A stretch of 64,000 nucleotides of DNA from Spirochaetales bacterium. GTDB lineage: Bacteria; Spirochaetota; Spirochaetia; Sphaerochaetales; Sphaerochaetaceae. Position numbers and translations under genes: made by a program. The stretch spans positions 22,986 through 86,985 of the forward strand of contig JAQYHB010000022.1 of assembly GCA_028722305.1 (NCBI GenBank). Direction: 5' to 3'. The notes under the pieces were generated by a model. The model saw nothing but the letters and a program-made list of their open reading frames with translations. It was not told where the DNA came from and searched no databases. This document shows, one piece after another, positions 39,684 through 48,615 of the stretch (position 1 is the first letter of the stretch; each line of letters opens with the position of its first letter).

Positions 39684-39708
39684 AAAAGGGGCGCCAGGAA
39701 GGCGCCCC
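39684..39708 (-). terminator. Terminator of BMP binding-protein gene
   Basis: On the minus strand, GGGGCGCC-TTCCT-GGCGCCCC followed by TTTTGTTG. The stem is at 39688-39695 and 39701-39708, 22 bp after the stop codon. Confidence 0.8.
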
Positions 39709-39730
39709 CGAGCAAGCAAACGAAGGTCAA

Positions 39731-40966
39731 TCAATACGCGGCGTTGAGCCACTCGATTCCGTCAATCTGGATGGCGAAATAGGGCGCGCTCTGGAACTTC
39801 GACTCGTGGAAAGCTCCATCGTAGACGGCCTCTTCCTTATCAGGAACGAAATCCCCGTCGGTGTCCAGCGCGAAGGCGTGGGTCAGCTTCTCGCCCTTGA
39901 CGGTGAAGGTGCTGGTATCGAAGACCTGGAGCTTGCCGCTCTTCAGGGCATCCTCGACCTGAGCGATCTTCTCGGCGGTGCCAGGAGCGGCGATGGCGGT
40001 GTTCAGGTCCGTCACGGTGACAGCGTCATCAGCCATGGTGCCGGTGTAGTCGGAGGGGTTCTCCACTCCATCGATGTAGTTCTTGATGAAGGTGTAGAAG
40101 TACGGCTCCCAATTGATGCGGCAAGAAAGCAGAGACGCCTGCGGGGCTGCCTTGGTCATATCGGTATTGTAACCGGTATGGAACACGCCGGCCTTCTGGG
40201 CGGCGAGGGCGGGACTCGTCGTGTCGGAGTGCTGGCTGATCATCACGCAGCCGGAGTCAATCAGGCTCTTCGCGGCGGCCTCTTCGAGGGTGGCGTCACC
40301 CCATGTGCCGACAAAGTACACCTTCATCGTGGCGCTCGGGCAGACAGAGCGGACACCAAGGAAATAACTGGTCATACCGGAAATAACCTCGGCGAAGGAA
40401 TAGGCGCCGACATAGCCGACGACCGCCTGTTCCTTGGTGATCTTTCCCTCGTCGATCAGCTGGTTCAGCTTCATGCCAGCGGCGACACCCGCGACATAGC
40501 GGCCTTCGTAGATCGAGGCGAACGCGTTGTAGGTATTCGGGTTGCCATCGGACTGGGACCCGCAGTTGGTCATGCCGATGAACTTGACATCCGGATATTC
40601 GCGGGCGGCTTCCAGCATGAAGGGCTCGAATCCGTAACTGTTGTTGAAAATCACCTCACAGCCATCTTCGGCCAACTCAAGGTTGTTGTCCTTGCAGATA
40701 GCGCTCTCGGTGGTGTTTCTCTTTACAAGGAGCTCGACGTTGTACCCGTCAGCCTTGAGCTTGTCGATGGCCGCGTTCATGCCGTTCATGAAGTTCCAGG
40801 TATAACCCTGGTCGGACTCATCGTTGATGACCACAAAGCCAATCTTCGTAGCTTTCTTTGCCGCCGTCTCTGCTTTTTTCGCAGGAGCTTGTTCCTGTCC
40901 GCCATTGGCGAAAACAGCCGATGCTGCCAGAAGCAGTGCCATACTGATAGCCGTGAGTTTTCTCAT
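39731..40966 (-). CDS. BMP-family nucleoside/purine-binding protein (TmpC/PnrA type)
   Basis: A 411-aa exported binding protein starting MRKLTAISMALLLAASAVFA, with an Ala-Asn-Gly cleavage region. It belongs to the Med/BMP family, which binds nucleosides for an ABC importer, as Treponema PnrA does. KIGFVVINDESDQGYTWNFM, VIFNNSYGFEPFMLEAAREY, GYVGAYSFAEVISGMTSYFL and VYFVGTWGDATLEEAAAKSL are family motifs. It lies 140 bp downstream of the permease genes on the same strand, with its own likely promoter. A possible -35/-10 pair is TTGGGT-17-GATATA just ahead of the AAGGAG ribosome site. Confidence 0.88.
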   Translation of the reverse strand: MRKLTAISMALLLAASAVFANGGQEQAPAKKAETAAKKATKIGFVVINDESDQGYTWNFMNGMNAAIDKLKADGYNVELLVKRNTTESAICKDNNLELAEDGCEVIFNNSYGFEPFMLEAAREYPDVKFIGMTNCGSQSDGNPNTYNAFASIYEGRYVAGVAAGMKLNQLIDEGKITKEQAVVGYVGAYSFAEVISGMTSYFLGVRSVCPSATMKVYFVGTWGDATLEEAAAKSLIDSGCVMISQHSDTTSPALAAQKAGVFHTGYNTDMTKAAPQASLLSCRINWEPYFYTFIKNYIDGVENPSDYTGTMADDAVTVTDLNTAIAAPGTAEKIAQVEDALKSGKLQVFDTSTFTVKGEKLTHAFALDTDGDFVPDKEEAVYDGAFHESKFQSAPYFAIQIDGIEWLNAAY

Positions 40967-41106
40967 AGACTCTCCTTATATCGTATCAGGTACTTTCGTA
41001 CCCAATTGTGATTCTATTCAACAAAACCGCAACCGAACAATCATTTTGTTGAATTTTCTTCAGCAACTTTGCCGCAATTGCAACAATTTGCAATAACGCG
41101 CAACAA
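40967..41106 (-). other. Intergenic region with repeated TTGCAA / CAACAA elements
   Basis: An AT-rich stretch between the permease and the binding protein. It contains TTGCAA palindromes (41073-41078 and 41085-41090) and several CAACAA or TTGTTG words. A short inverted repeat, GTTGAATT / TTCAGCAAC, lies at 41049-41068. Similar CAACAA words recur at 44931-44946 upstream of the transporter operon, so a shared regulator is possible. Confidence 0.3.
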
Positions 41107-42093
41107 CTACCGCTCCTCACGGAAATAGTTCAGCCCGAGGGATGCCGGAGGCTGCTTGTCCTTCAGGTTGCGCATGCTGGTGATGACCAGCACGACAATC
41201 GTGACGAAATACGGCAGGATTTTGTACAGCTCGGTCGGGAAGAACGGGACGATGATGCGCAGGTACATGATCATCAGCGCGCCAAAGAGAATCGAGGACC
41301 AAATGGCGTTCAAAGGCCTCCAGGTGCAGAAGATGACGAGCGCGACCGCAAGCCAGCCGGTGCCCGAGAGCGATGCCTCGATCCAGACGCAGCCGGCGGT
41401 GGTCATCGTGTAGGCCATGCCACCCATGGCGGAAATGCCGCCGCCGATGATGGTGGCCAGGTACTTGTAGCGGGTAATATCGATACCGGCGGTATCAGCC
41501 GTCGATGGGGACTCGCCAACCGCCCGGAGATACAAGCCGGTCTTGGTCCGAGTCAGGAAAAGATGCATCAGCACAGCCAGAAGGATGGAAAGATAGAAGA
41601 ATTCGGACTGGTCGAACAGGATCGGCCCGACCACAGGAATCTTTTTCAGGAAAGCCGGCATGAAGTGGTTGTCAAAGGCGAACTTCAGGTCGTTGGACAG
41701 GGTGACATACCCGCCCACCTGCAACCTCCGGAGCTCACCCGCGAACTTGGCGACGCCGGTTCCAAAGGTGGTCATGGCAAGGCCAGTGACGTTCTGGTTG
41801 GCCCGGAGCGTCACCGTCAGGAAACTGAACAGGGCGCCGGCGAGCGCGCCGATGGCGAAGGACGCGACGACGGCAAGCAGGATGGCGACAGCCGGGCTCG
41901 CGTTTCCCTCGCCCACCGCGTGCTCATAGAGGTTCGGAGCGATCAGGCCGAAGATGCCGCCCATGTACATCATGCCCTCGACACCAAGATTCATGTTGCC
42001 GGACTTTTCCGTCAGGATCTCGCCAAGGGTTCCCAGCATCAGGGCGGTGCCATAGGCTCCAGCGGCAGCTAACAACAGGACAATCGCGTTCAT
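41107..42093 (-). CDS. Nucleoside ABC transporter permease 2
   Basis: A 328-aa permease of the BPD_transp_2 superfamily, partner of the BMP binding protein. EILTEKSGNMNLGVEGMMYM is the conserved N-terminal loop, VTLRANQNVTGLAMTTFGTG the EAA-like coupling region and LYLRAVGESPSTADTAGIDI the second conserved cytoplasmic loop. About eight to nine membrane segments are visible. The ATG at 42093 follows AAGGAGG and overlaps the stop of the first permease by 4 nt. Confidence 0.88.
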   Translation of the reverse strand: MNAIVLLLAAAGAYGTALMLGTLGEILTEKSGNMNLGVEGMMYMGGIFGLIAPNLYEHAVGEGNASPAVAILLAVVASFAIGALAGALFSFLTVTLRANQNVTGLAMTTFGTGVAKFAGELRRLQVGGYVTLSNDLKFAFDNHFMPAFLKKIPVVGPILFDQSEFFYLSILLAVLMHLFLTRTKTGLYLRAVGESPSTADTAGIDITRYKYLATIIGGGISAMGGMAYTMTTAGCVWIEASLSGTGWLAVALVIFCTWRPLNAIWSSILFGALMIMYLRIIVPFFPTELYKILPYFVTIVVLVITSMRNLKDKQPPASLGLNYFREER

Positions 42094-43175
42094 GCCCGCA
42101 CCTCCTTCTTGGAACGGAAAATCAGCTTGTAGTTGATGAAGAACTCGCAACCGAGCATGCAGAACAACAGGGTTCCGCTGACAATGTCCGCGACCGAGGC
42201 GGGGACGGAAAGACGGGTCTGCAAGGTCGCCGAACCCTTTCCGATGATTGCCAGCATCGCCGCGATGGCAATCATGGCGAAACTGTTCAGTTGGCCGAGC
42301 CACGCGACCGTGATGGCGGTGAATCCCACGCCACCGGCAACGTCGCTGTTCAAGGTGCCGTTCGCTCCGGAGACCAGCATGAAGCCTACCATGCCGCTGA
42401 TCGCTCCGCTGAACAGCATGGTCCGCATCATGACCCAGCCGACATTCATGCCCGCGTACCGGGCCGTGTTGATCGAGTCACCGATGACCGCGACCTCGTA
42501 GCCGTGCTTGGTGTAATTCATGTAGATATGGACCAGAACGACCATCACCAGCACAATAATCCACCCGCAGTAGACACCGCAGACACTGGGCAGCCTTGCC
42601 GCCTCGGGGAACATCGGAATCAGCTGGGTGCCGGGTCTCCCCTCCCAGGGACCGCCCTGCAGCCATCGGGCGATGCCGATGGCGATGTAGTTCATCATCA
42701 GCGTGAAAAGCGTCTCGTTGGTGTTGTACTTGGCCTTGAAGAAGCCGGGAACCAAGGCCCAGACGGCTCCGCCGACAATCCCGAAAACGGCCATCAGCGG
42801 CAGCAGCAATGGCGATGGCAGCAGTTTGCCCCAGGTGATCGCCACAAAAGAGGCGAGAATGGCCCCCATGGTGATCTGTCCCTCCGCCCCGATGTTCCAG
42901 AAGCGCATCTTGAAGCAGGGGGCTATGGCGAGCGCGCAGCCGAGAAGCGGAATGGCGCGCTTGACGGTCTGGCGGATGTAGCCTGGCTTCCCGAGTGCGC
43001 CGTTGATGATGATTCCATAGGAGACGAAAGGATTTTCCCCCGCCATCAGGATCGGTATGGTCCCCAGCAGGAAGGCGAACAGGATCGAGCCGATACGGAT
43101 AGCCCAGACCATACGGGGGTTCATCTCGTCACGCTTGGCGAGACGGATCAGCGGGGTTCTCATTCCATCATTCAT
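42090..43175 (-). CDS. Nucleoside ABC transporter permease 1
   Basis: A 361-aa permease of the same superfamily. MRFWNIGAEGQITMGAILAS, KAKYNTNETLFTLMMNYIAI and YEVAVIGDSINTARYAGMNV are the conserved loops of YufP/NupP-type subunits. It follows the ATPase gene with a 4-nt overlap and precedes permease 2 with another, so all three are co-translated. It forms the membrane channel together with permease 2. Confidence 0.88.
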   Translation of the reverse strand: MNDGMRTPLIRLAKRDEMNPRMVWAIRIGSILFAFLLGTIPILMAGENPFVSYGIIINGALGKPGYIRQTVKRAIPLLGCALAIAPCFKMRFWNIGAEGQITMGAILASFVAITWGKLLPSPLLLPLMAVFGIVGGAVWALVPGFFKAKYNTNETLFTLMMNYIAIGIARWLQGGPWEGRPGTQLIPMFPEAARLPSVCGVYCGWIIVLVMVVLVHIYMNYTKHGYEVAVIGDSINTARYAGMNVGWVMMRTMLFSGAISGMVGFMLVSGANGTLNSDVAGGVGFTAITVAWLGQLNSFAMIAIAAMLAIIGKGSATLQTRLSVPASVADIVSGTLLFCMLGCEFFINYKLIFRSKKEVRA

Positions 43176-44704
43176 ACGGCACCTTCCTTTCCGCCACCGA
43201 CGGTCGTCATCAAAAGTCCGATTTCCTCTTTCGTCGTGCTGCGGGCGTCCACAATGCCGCTTACCTTTCCGGCGCACAGCACCAGGATCCGGTCGCACAG
43301 CTCGAGCAGGACGTCCAGCTCCTCGCCGACGTACATGACCGCCGCACCCGACATCTTCTGCTCGGTAAGAAGATTGTAAATCGCGTAGGATGTGTTGATA
43401 TCCAGGCCACGGACCGCGTAGGCGGTCAGCAGAACGGGTGGGTTGCTGGCGATCTCACGCCCGACAAGCACCTTCTGGATGTTGCCGCCCGACATGCGGC
43501 GCACTGGAAACTTGGTGCTCGGAGTGACGACATCCAGATCCTTCCAGATCTTCTTGGCGAGCGCCTCGGGGCTCTTCTTGTTGAAAAAGATGCCACTTCC
43601 CTGTCGCCATGAGCGGAGCATCATGTTGCCGCTCATTCCCATCGATCCGACCAGTCCCATGCCAAGCCGGTCTTCGGGAACGAAGCCCATGCTGACGCCA
43701 AGCTGGCGGATCTGCATCGGGCTCTTGCCGACCAGCTCGACCTGCTTGCCGTCTTCCTCGATGAACTTGATGGTCCCCTCAGAGACCGGGTACAGTCCGG
43801 TCAGAGCTTCGAGCAACTGCCTCTGGCCGCTTCCGGAAATACCGGCGACCCCAAGGATCTCGCCACGTTTCAGCGTGAAGCAGACGTCGTCAAGCCGTTT
43901 CATCCCTTCCCGGTCAAGGCAGGTCAGGTGCTCGACAACCATCTTGTCGGTAGGATTGTCGTACTTGGGCCGCTGCAGGTTGAGCGTGACCGCGTGGCCG
44001 ACCATGTAGTTGGTCAGTTGTTGCGGGTTGGTCTCACTGGTGTTGACCGTCGTGATGTACCGTCCTTTGCGCAGGATCGCGACCTTGTCGGACACCTCCA
44101 TCACTTCGGCGAGCTTGTGGGTGATCAGGACGATGGCCTTGCCGTCGTCTTTCATGTTCCTCAGGACCTTGAAGAGCTTCTGGGTCTCCTGCGGGGTCAA
44201 AACCGCGGTCGGCTCGTCGAGAATCAGGATTTCCGCGCCACGATACAGCTGCTTGATGATCTCAAGCGTCTGCTTCTGGCTGACAGACATATCGTAGACC
44301 TTCATCTTCGGGTCGACATCGAATCCGTAGCGCTCGCAGATCTCCTTCACTTTCCTGTTGATTCCGTCCACGTCCATCTTCTTGACGTCCAGGCCAAGCA
44401 TGATGTTCTGGGCGGCGGTAAAGACATCGACCAGCTTGTAGTGCTGGTGGATCATGCCGATGCCATATGCGTAGGAATCTTTCGGGGAATGGATGGAAAC
44501 AGGCTTCCCCTCCTTGAGGATCTCGCCTTCGTCCGGCTGGTAGATGCCGGCAAGCATGTTCATCAGGGTGGTCTTTCCCGAACCGTTCTCCCCAAGCAGG
44601 CAGAGAATCTCGCCGTAGTTGATTTGAAGGTCGATACCGTCATTGGCGACGACTTCGCCAAATCTCTTCACGATATGTTTCAGTTCGATAGCGCATTGCG
44701 GCAC
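43172..44704 (-). CDS. Nucleoside ABC transporter ATP-binding protein (two NBDs)
   Basis: A 510-aa double ATPase of the YufO/NupO type. NBD1 is complete: GENGSGKTTLMNMLAG (Walker A), MSVSQKQTLEIIKQLYRGAE (signature) and ILILDEPTAVLTP (Walker B). NBD2 is degenerate. Its P-loop reads AGISGSGQRQLLEALTG without GKT, and its Walker B region reads PVLLTAYAVRGLDI without the Asp-Glu, though MSGGNIQKVLVGREI is intact. Degenerate second sites are usual here, but the missing Glu and Asp are an extreme case. The start is GTG at 44704, six bases after AAGGAGG. Confidence 0.88.
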   Translation of the reverse strand: MPQCAIELKHIVKRFGEVVANDGIDLQINYGEILCLLGENGSGKTTLMNMLAGIYQPDEGEILKEGKPVSIHSPKDSYAYGIGMIHQHYKLVDVFTAAQNIMLGLDVKKMDVDGINRKVKEICERYGFDVDPKMKVYDMSVSQKQTLEIIKQLYRGAEILILDEPTAVLTPQETQKLFKVLRNMKDDGKAIVLITHKLAEVMEVSDKVAILRKGRYITTVNTSETNPQQLTNYMVGHAVTLNLQRPKYDNPTDKMVVEHLTCLDREGMKRLDDVCFTLKRGEILGVAGISGSGQRQLLEALTGLYPVSEGTIKFIEEDGKQVELVGKSPMQIRQLGVSMGFVPEDRLGMGLVGSMGMSGNMMLRSWRQGSGIFFNKKSPEALAKKIWKDLDVVTPSTKFPVRRMSGGNIQKVLVGREIASNPPVLLTAYAVRGLDINTSYAIYNLLTEQKMSGAAVMYVGEELDVLLELCDRILVLCAGKVSGIVDARSTTKEEIGLLMTTVGGGKEGAV

Positions 44705-45155
44705 CTGGTGCCTCCTTTCTTCCGGCTAGAACTTGTAAAGGATGCCGGCAGACCTGATACTCTTCAACTCTAAAAAGAGCAAGCAAGTCTTTGCAATAAT
44801 TTTTTTACAAAAAACCCAAAAGCTTGTTTCTTTGTGAAGCATTCGGCAACAATCGAGAACCATTACCGAAGCTTTCCACAAAAAACGTATGGGTCTTTAT
44901 CCTCCGTATACCCTTTATCCTACCACGGATACAACAAAACGCAACAAGTTTGCTTCGCTTTTGTCGTATCCGTAGGAATACAATTTTTCTTATTGCAGTA
45001 AACTGCGGAGAGTCCCATCCACAATAACCTTTCCTTCGCCTTTCTTTTTGTAAAGCATATCAAAAATTGTCTCTTGGAAAGAAAAACTGACAGCTATCGG
45101 ACCTGCGAATCCCGTTCCATACTGGGAACCGGAAACAAGGAGGATTCCAGAAATC
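44705..45155. other. 451-bp divergent intergenic region
   Basis: AT-rich region between the nucleoside transporter operon (minus) and the pectate-lyase-like gene (plus). It holds a long imperfect inverted repeat (44919-44976), two CTTTATCC direct repeats (44895-44902 and 44913-44920), and CAACAA words like those at 41 kb. I see no ORF, no purine-riboswitch core and no fully convincing promoter pair for either side. Confidence 0.6.
44919..44976. repeat. Long interrupted inverted repeat
   Basis: The left arm (44919-44941, CCTACCACGGATACAACAAA and on) and the right arm (44956-44976) share CCTAC, GGATAC and ACAAAA in order. A 3-nt insertion and two mismatches interrupt the match, and 14 nt lie between the arms. 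It could be a large hairpin in the operon leader or an operator. Confidence 0.55.
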
Positions 45156-46481
45156 ATGAGGAAAGCTTTGGCAGTACTGGTCGCCTGCGCAGTAGGGGCA
45201 GCCCTGTATGCGCAACCGACACGAGAGGTACGGTTGGACGAGAAGCATCCACCATTGGAGCTTGTCGGCTATGGAAGCGACACCAAAGGAGGAATGGGCG
45301 GCACCATCATCAAGGTCACCAACCTGCATGCGGATGGAGAGGGGTCGCTCAAGGCGGCTCTTGAAGCAGAGGGACCAAGGATCATCGTCTTCGAAGTCGG
45401 CGGCGTCATCGACCTGGAGAAACAGCAGATCAAGGTCAGGAACCCATATGTGACCATTGCCGGACAGACGGCGCCGAGCCCTGGCATCACCTGCATCCGG
45501 GGCGGCCTTACGCTGGACACCCACGACATCATCATGCAGCATATCCGGTTCCGCATGGGGGACGCTGGAGCGGAACCCGGTTCAGGGTATGAACCGGAAA
45601 TCTCGACAAGCGCCCACGCGAACGCCTACAACATCATCATCGACCATTGCTCGGTGAGCTGGGGAGTCGACGAGAACCTGTCGGTCAGCGGAACCCGGGG
45701 AGGCAATGGATCGAAGTCCCCCCACGACGTGACGCTGAGCTACAACTTCATCAGCGAGGGACTGCGCTATTCGGTCCATTCCAAGACCAAGAGCAAGCAC
45801 ATGGACCACAGCATGGGAACGTTGGTCATGGACGATGTCAAGCGTGTCGCCGTCATCGGCAACTATTACGCCCACAACTCGGAGCGCAACCCCTGGTACA
45901 AGGCGAACTCCAGTGGAGTGGTGGTCAACAACCTGATCTACGACCCGGGCACCTGGGCCATCCGGCTTTCCTGGATTCCCAAGGAATGGAAGAACGTCAA
46001 GGACGAGAAACCCGGCACCCCGGTCGTCTCGATCGTCGGCAACTACGAGAAAGAAGGCCCCTCCACAAAGGTTGCCGCCATGGTCGGCTCCAACTACCCG
46101 GAAAACCATGAGAGCGGATATCTTGAGGACAACATCTGCGTCAGGGCCGACGGCACGCAGGGCAAGGTCACCGACCCTTCGATCCCCATCGACCAGCTGG
46201 AGCAGAGACCCATCTGGATAGAAGGCCTGGACGTGATTCCCGCAAACGAGGTGCCCGACTATATCCTGAAGTGGGCTGGCGCCCGCCCTGCCGACCGGGA
46301 CGAGACCGACCTCCGGCTGATCGACGAGTTCTCCAAGGGTACCGGGCGCATCATCGACAGCCAGGACGAGGTGGGAGGCTACCCGGTGGCGGCACCCACC
46401 TACCGCAAGCTCGATGTGCCGGACGAGCATATCGGGCAATGGCTCGAAGGCTTTACCGAGGCAGTCATGGGGTTGCGTTGA
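45156..46481 (+). CDS. Exported pectate-lyase-like protein (right-handed beta-helix)
   Basis: A 441-aa secreted protein with signal peptide MRKALAVLVACAVGAALYAQ. It matches PL1-like proteins: GYGSDTKGGMGGTIIKVTNL, SLKAALEAEGPRIIVFEVGG, VTIAGQTAPSPGITCIRGG and IIIDHCSVSWGVDENLSVSG, all strands of a parallel beta-helix. The catalytic Arg region may be NPWYKANSSGVV. It would cleave pectin-like polymers outside the cytoplasm. The ATG lies 12 nt after GGAGG, a little far. It stands alone, so its sugar products must be taken up by transporters elsewhere. Confidence 0.82.
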   Translation: MRKALAVLVACAVGAALYAQPTREVRLDEKHPPLELVGYGSDTKGGMGGTIIKVTNLHADGEGSLKAALEAEGPRIIVFEVGGVIDLEKQQIKVRNPYVTIAGQTAPSPGITCIRGGLTLDTHDIIMQHIRFRMGDAGAEPGSGYEPEISTSAHANAYNIIIDHCSVSWGVDENLSVSGTRGGNGSKSPHDVTLSYNFISEGLRYSVHSKTKSKHMDHSMGTLVMDDVKRVAVIGNYYAHNSERNPWYKANSSGVVVNNLIYDPGTWAIRLSWIPKEWKNVKDEKPGTPVVSIVGNYEKEGPSTKVAAMVGSNYPENHESGYLEDNICVRADGTQGKVTDPSIPIDQLEQRPIWIEGLDVIPANEVPDYILKWAGARPADRDETDLRLIDEFSKGTGRIIDSQDEVGGYPVAAPTYRKLDVPDEHIGQWLEGFTEAVMGLR

Positions 46482-46550
46482 CAACCCGAAAAAACAACGA
46501 GGGCCATGGCGTGAACCATGGCCCCCAGCTTCAGACTCGAACAAAAATGG

Positions 46551-47429
46551 TTACAGGGTCTTCTCAAACCAGGCAATCGTCCTGGCGGTGATATCCCTCA
46601 GCTGGGTATCGTCGCCGCTGAAGACCCCGAATGTGTGTCCGGCGCCCTCGACCCAGGAAATCTCTGCATCCGGACTATGTACCAAGGCCTTCTGGATGGT
46701 CGTGGCGGTCTCGGGGACCACCGACGTGTCCTTGGTCCCCTGAATCAGCATGTAGGGGATGCGCACCCGCGCGGCTTCCGCGGGATAGTCGATCCCCATC
46801 GCGACCTCATAGTAGGCCGGAGACTGCTTCAGCGGGGCCCTCCAGTCATAGGTGACCTCGTAGTAGCCGTTCTTCTTGGCGATTTCGTACTCCGCGGCCA
46901 GATCCTTGTTTCCATAGGCGCCTGCCCAGGTCAGCGCGCTCTTGAAGACCTTGGACCTGGCAGCGGCCAGCAGCGTAAGCCTGCCGCCCTGGCTCCAGCC
47001 CATGATGCCGACGCGTTTCTTGTCGATGCCAGCCTGCCGGATGATGTAGTCGTAGCAGGTCATCGCATCCTCGATGCCTTGGTCATAGGTATAGTCGATA
47101 TAGTCGCCCTTCGAGTCGCCGTTGCCGAGGTAATCGAAACGGATCGAAGCGATGCCGGCCTTGGCCATCTCGACCGTGGCGTAATCATAGGCATTGCCCG
47201 CCTCGTGCCGGGTCGACCCGTTTCCGTGCAGCATCACCACAACAGGGAACTTCTGCCCCTTCGCGCCAACCGGGATCGTGACCGTAGCAGGAATCTGGTG
47301 GTCGCCCGCCTCAATCAGCACATCCTCGGCCTGATAGTCGAACGGAGCAGCCTGTGCGTCCTGTCTGGCAGATGCACAGCCTACGAACGCCAGCGCGCAA
47401 AGCGCCAACAAACAAAGCAGTTTCTTCAT
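46551..47429 (-). CDS. Lipoprotein alpha/beta hydrolase
   Basis: A 292-aa exported esterase-like protein starting MKKLLCLLALCALAFVGCAS with lipobox FVGC. The nucleophile elbow is GIMGWSQGGRL (Ser about residue 140), the acid is in LIQGTKDTSVV and the His in EGAGHTFG, so the catalytic triad is complete. VVVMLHGNGSTRHE is the oxyanion strand. GGAGG lies six bases before the ATG at 47429. It is convergent with the pectate-lyase-like gene, so an acetyl- or feruloyl-esterase role on plant polymers is possible but unproven. Confidence 0.85.
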   Translation of the reverse strand: MKKLLCLLALCALAFVGCASARQDAQAAPFDYQAEDVLIEAGDHQIPATVTIPVGAKGQKFPVVVMLHGNGSTRHEAGNAYDYATVEMAKAGIASIRFDYLGNGDSKGDYIDYTYDQGIEDAMTCYDYIIRQAGIDKKRVGIMGWSQGGRLTLLAAARSKVFKSALTWAGAYGNKDLAAEYEIAKKNGYYEVTYDWRAPLKQSPAYYEVAMGIDYPAEAARVRIPYMLIQGTKDTSVVPETATTIQKALVHSPDAEISWVEGAGHTFGVFSGDDTQLRDITARTIAWFEKTL

Positions 47430-47492
47430 CACAATCCTCCAAGAGTCCCATCCTAGTACGGGAGAATCCATTTATGCAAGGAAGGATGGCAT

Positions 47493-48422
47493 TCAGGCCC
47501 GCGGATAGTTCGCCTCGACGGCATGGACCATGGATACCAGCATCCGGTTGTAGGGGACGTCCAGGTGGTACTGCTCGGCAAGCGCCACCACCGTGCCGTT
47601 GATCTTGTCCACCTCGGTGGCCCGCCGGTGCCTGCGGTCCTGGACCATGCTCGCAAGTCCTGTGGCGTCATGCTCGACCACCTTCCATACCGTCTCCACC
47701 GCATCCTTGCGGTCGAAGTAGGTACCGTCAGCCTCCGCGACCAGGACGCACTCGTAGACGATCTTGCGGGCAAGTTCCCAGAGCCAAGGGTTTTCCTTCA
47801 TCTCGCCAATCCGGCAGTCCAGCACGCAGGTCAGGCCATTGATCGCGCAGTTGACGAAGAGCTTGCTCCAGAGGATCCGCTGGATGTTCTCGATCACGTC
47901 GACCTCAAGCCCCGCCTGTCGGAGCGCTTCGGCTACCTGCCGGACGGCCTTGTCGGCCTCTGGCGTGGGGACATTCGGCCCGATATTGGTCGGGCCAGTA
48001 CCGGAATGGAAGAACTTGCCGGGCCCCAGACCCACGCTGTTGTGGCTGCTCGTGCCGACGATGATGTGGGAAGGATCGATGAAATGGGCGATGTCCCGGT
48101 TGTTGCCCGCGCCGTTCTGCAAGGTGAGCGCGTAGGTATGGGCATCGAACAGGCCCAGGTTCTCCTTGACCGCCTGGTAGGTCTGGGTCGACTTGACGAA
48201 GACGATGACCAGGTCCTGCGGCCCGATGTCGGTTCCGCTCAGGACGGCGTGGACGCCACCGATGGTGGTCTCCTTTCCGTTCTCCTGCATGGTCAGCCCA
48301 TGGGCATTGATTGCATCCACCGTAGGCTGCCACACGTCCAGCATGGTCACCTCGTGCACTTTCGAAAGGTATGCCCCGTAGAGCGACCCCATGGCCCCTG
48401 CGCCAAGAACAGCGATTTTCAT
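47493..48422 (-). CDS. panE: 2-dehydropantoate 2-reductase (ketopantoate reductase)
   Basis: A 309-aa NADPH-dependent reductase of the PanE/ApbA family. AVLGAGAMGSLYGAYLS is the Rossmann GxGxxG loop, VFVKSTQT and TLQNGAGN carry the conserved Lys and Asn-Gly (about residues 75 and 100), and LWSKLFVNCAINGLTCVLD holds the catalytic Lys and Asn. DRRHRRATEVDKINGTVV is the C-terminal signature with the Glu-x-x-x-ING motif. It may make pantoate for coenzyme A, or act on a related 2-keto acid. A TTGACA lies upstream on the minus strand (48481-48486) with a weak -10. Confidence 0.87.
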   Translation of the reverse strand: MKIAVLGAGAMGSLYGAYLSKVHEVTMLDVWQPTVDAINAHGLTMQENGKETTIGGVHAVLSGTDIGPQDLVIVFVKSTQTYQAVKENLGLFDAHTYALTLQNGAGNNRDIAHFIDPSHIIVGTSSHNSVGLGPGKFFHSGTGPTNIGPNVPTPEADKAVRQVAEALRQAGLEVDVIENIQRILWSKLFVNCAINGLTCVLDCRIGEMKENPWLWELARKIVYECVLVAEADGTYFDRKDAVETVWKVVEHDATGLASMVQDRRHRRATEVDKINGTVVALAEQYHLDVPYNRMLVSMVHAVEANYPRA

Positions 48423-48615
48423 AGCTGCCTCCTTCCAACCTGTCAGAATGTACCGCTTTCACAGTTTTCCTGTCTAGCTATGTCAAAAAACCGCTTCTTT
48501 TCGATTGACTTTTCCGGAAGTTGTCGCATCGCTGCTCTGTATTTGTATATCAACGCTTTCCTTGCCGCATAAATAGGCGTATGAAATAGCCCTTTCCCCA
48601 ATCAGTAATGAGTAG

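Noticed and set aside
44705..45155. Possible purine riboswitch ahead of the nucleoside operon
   Set aside because: The conserved core (paired loops and the three-way junction words) is not found on either strand; only a simple long hairpin is seen.
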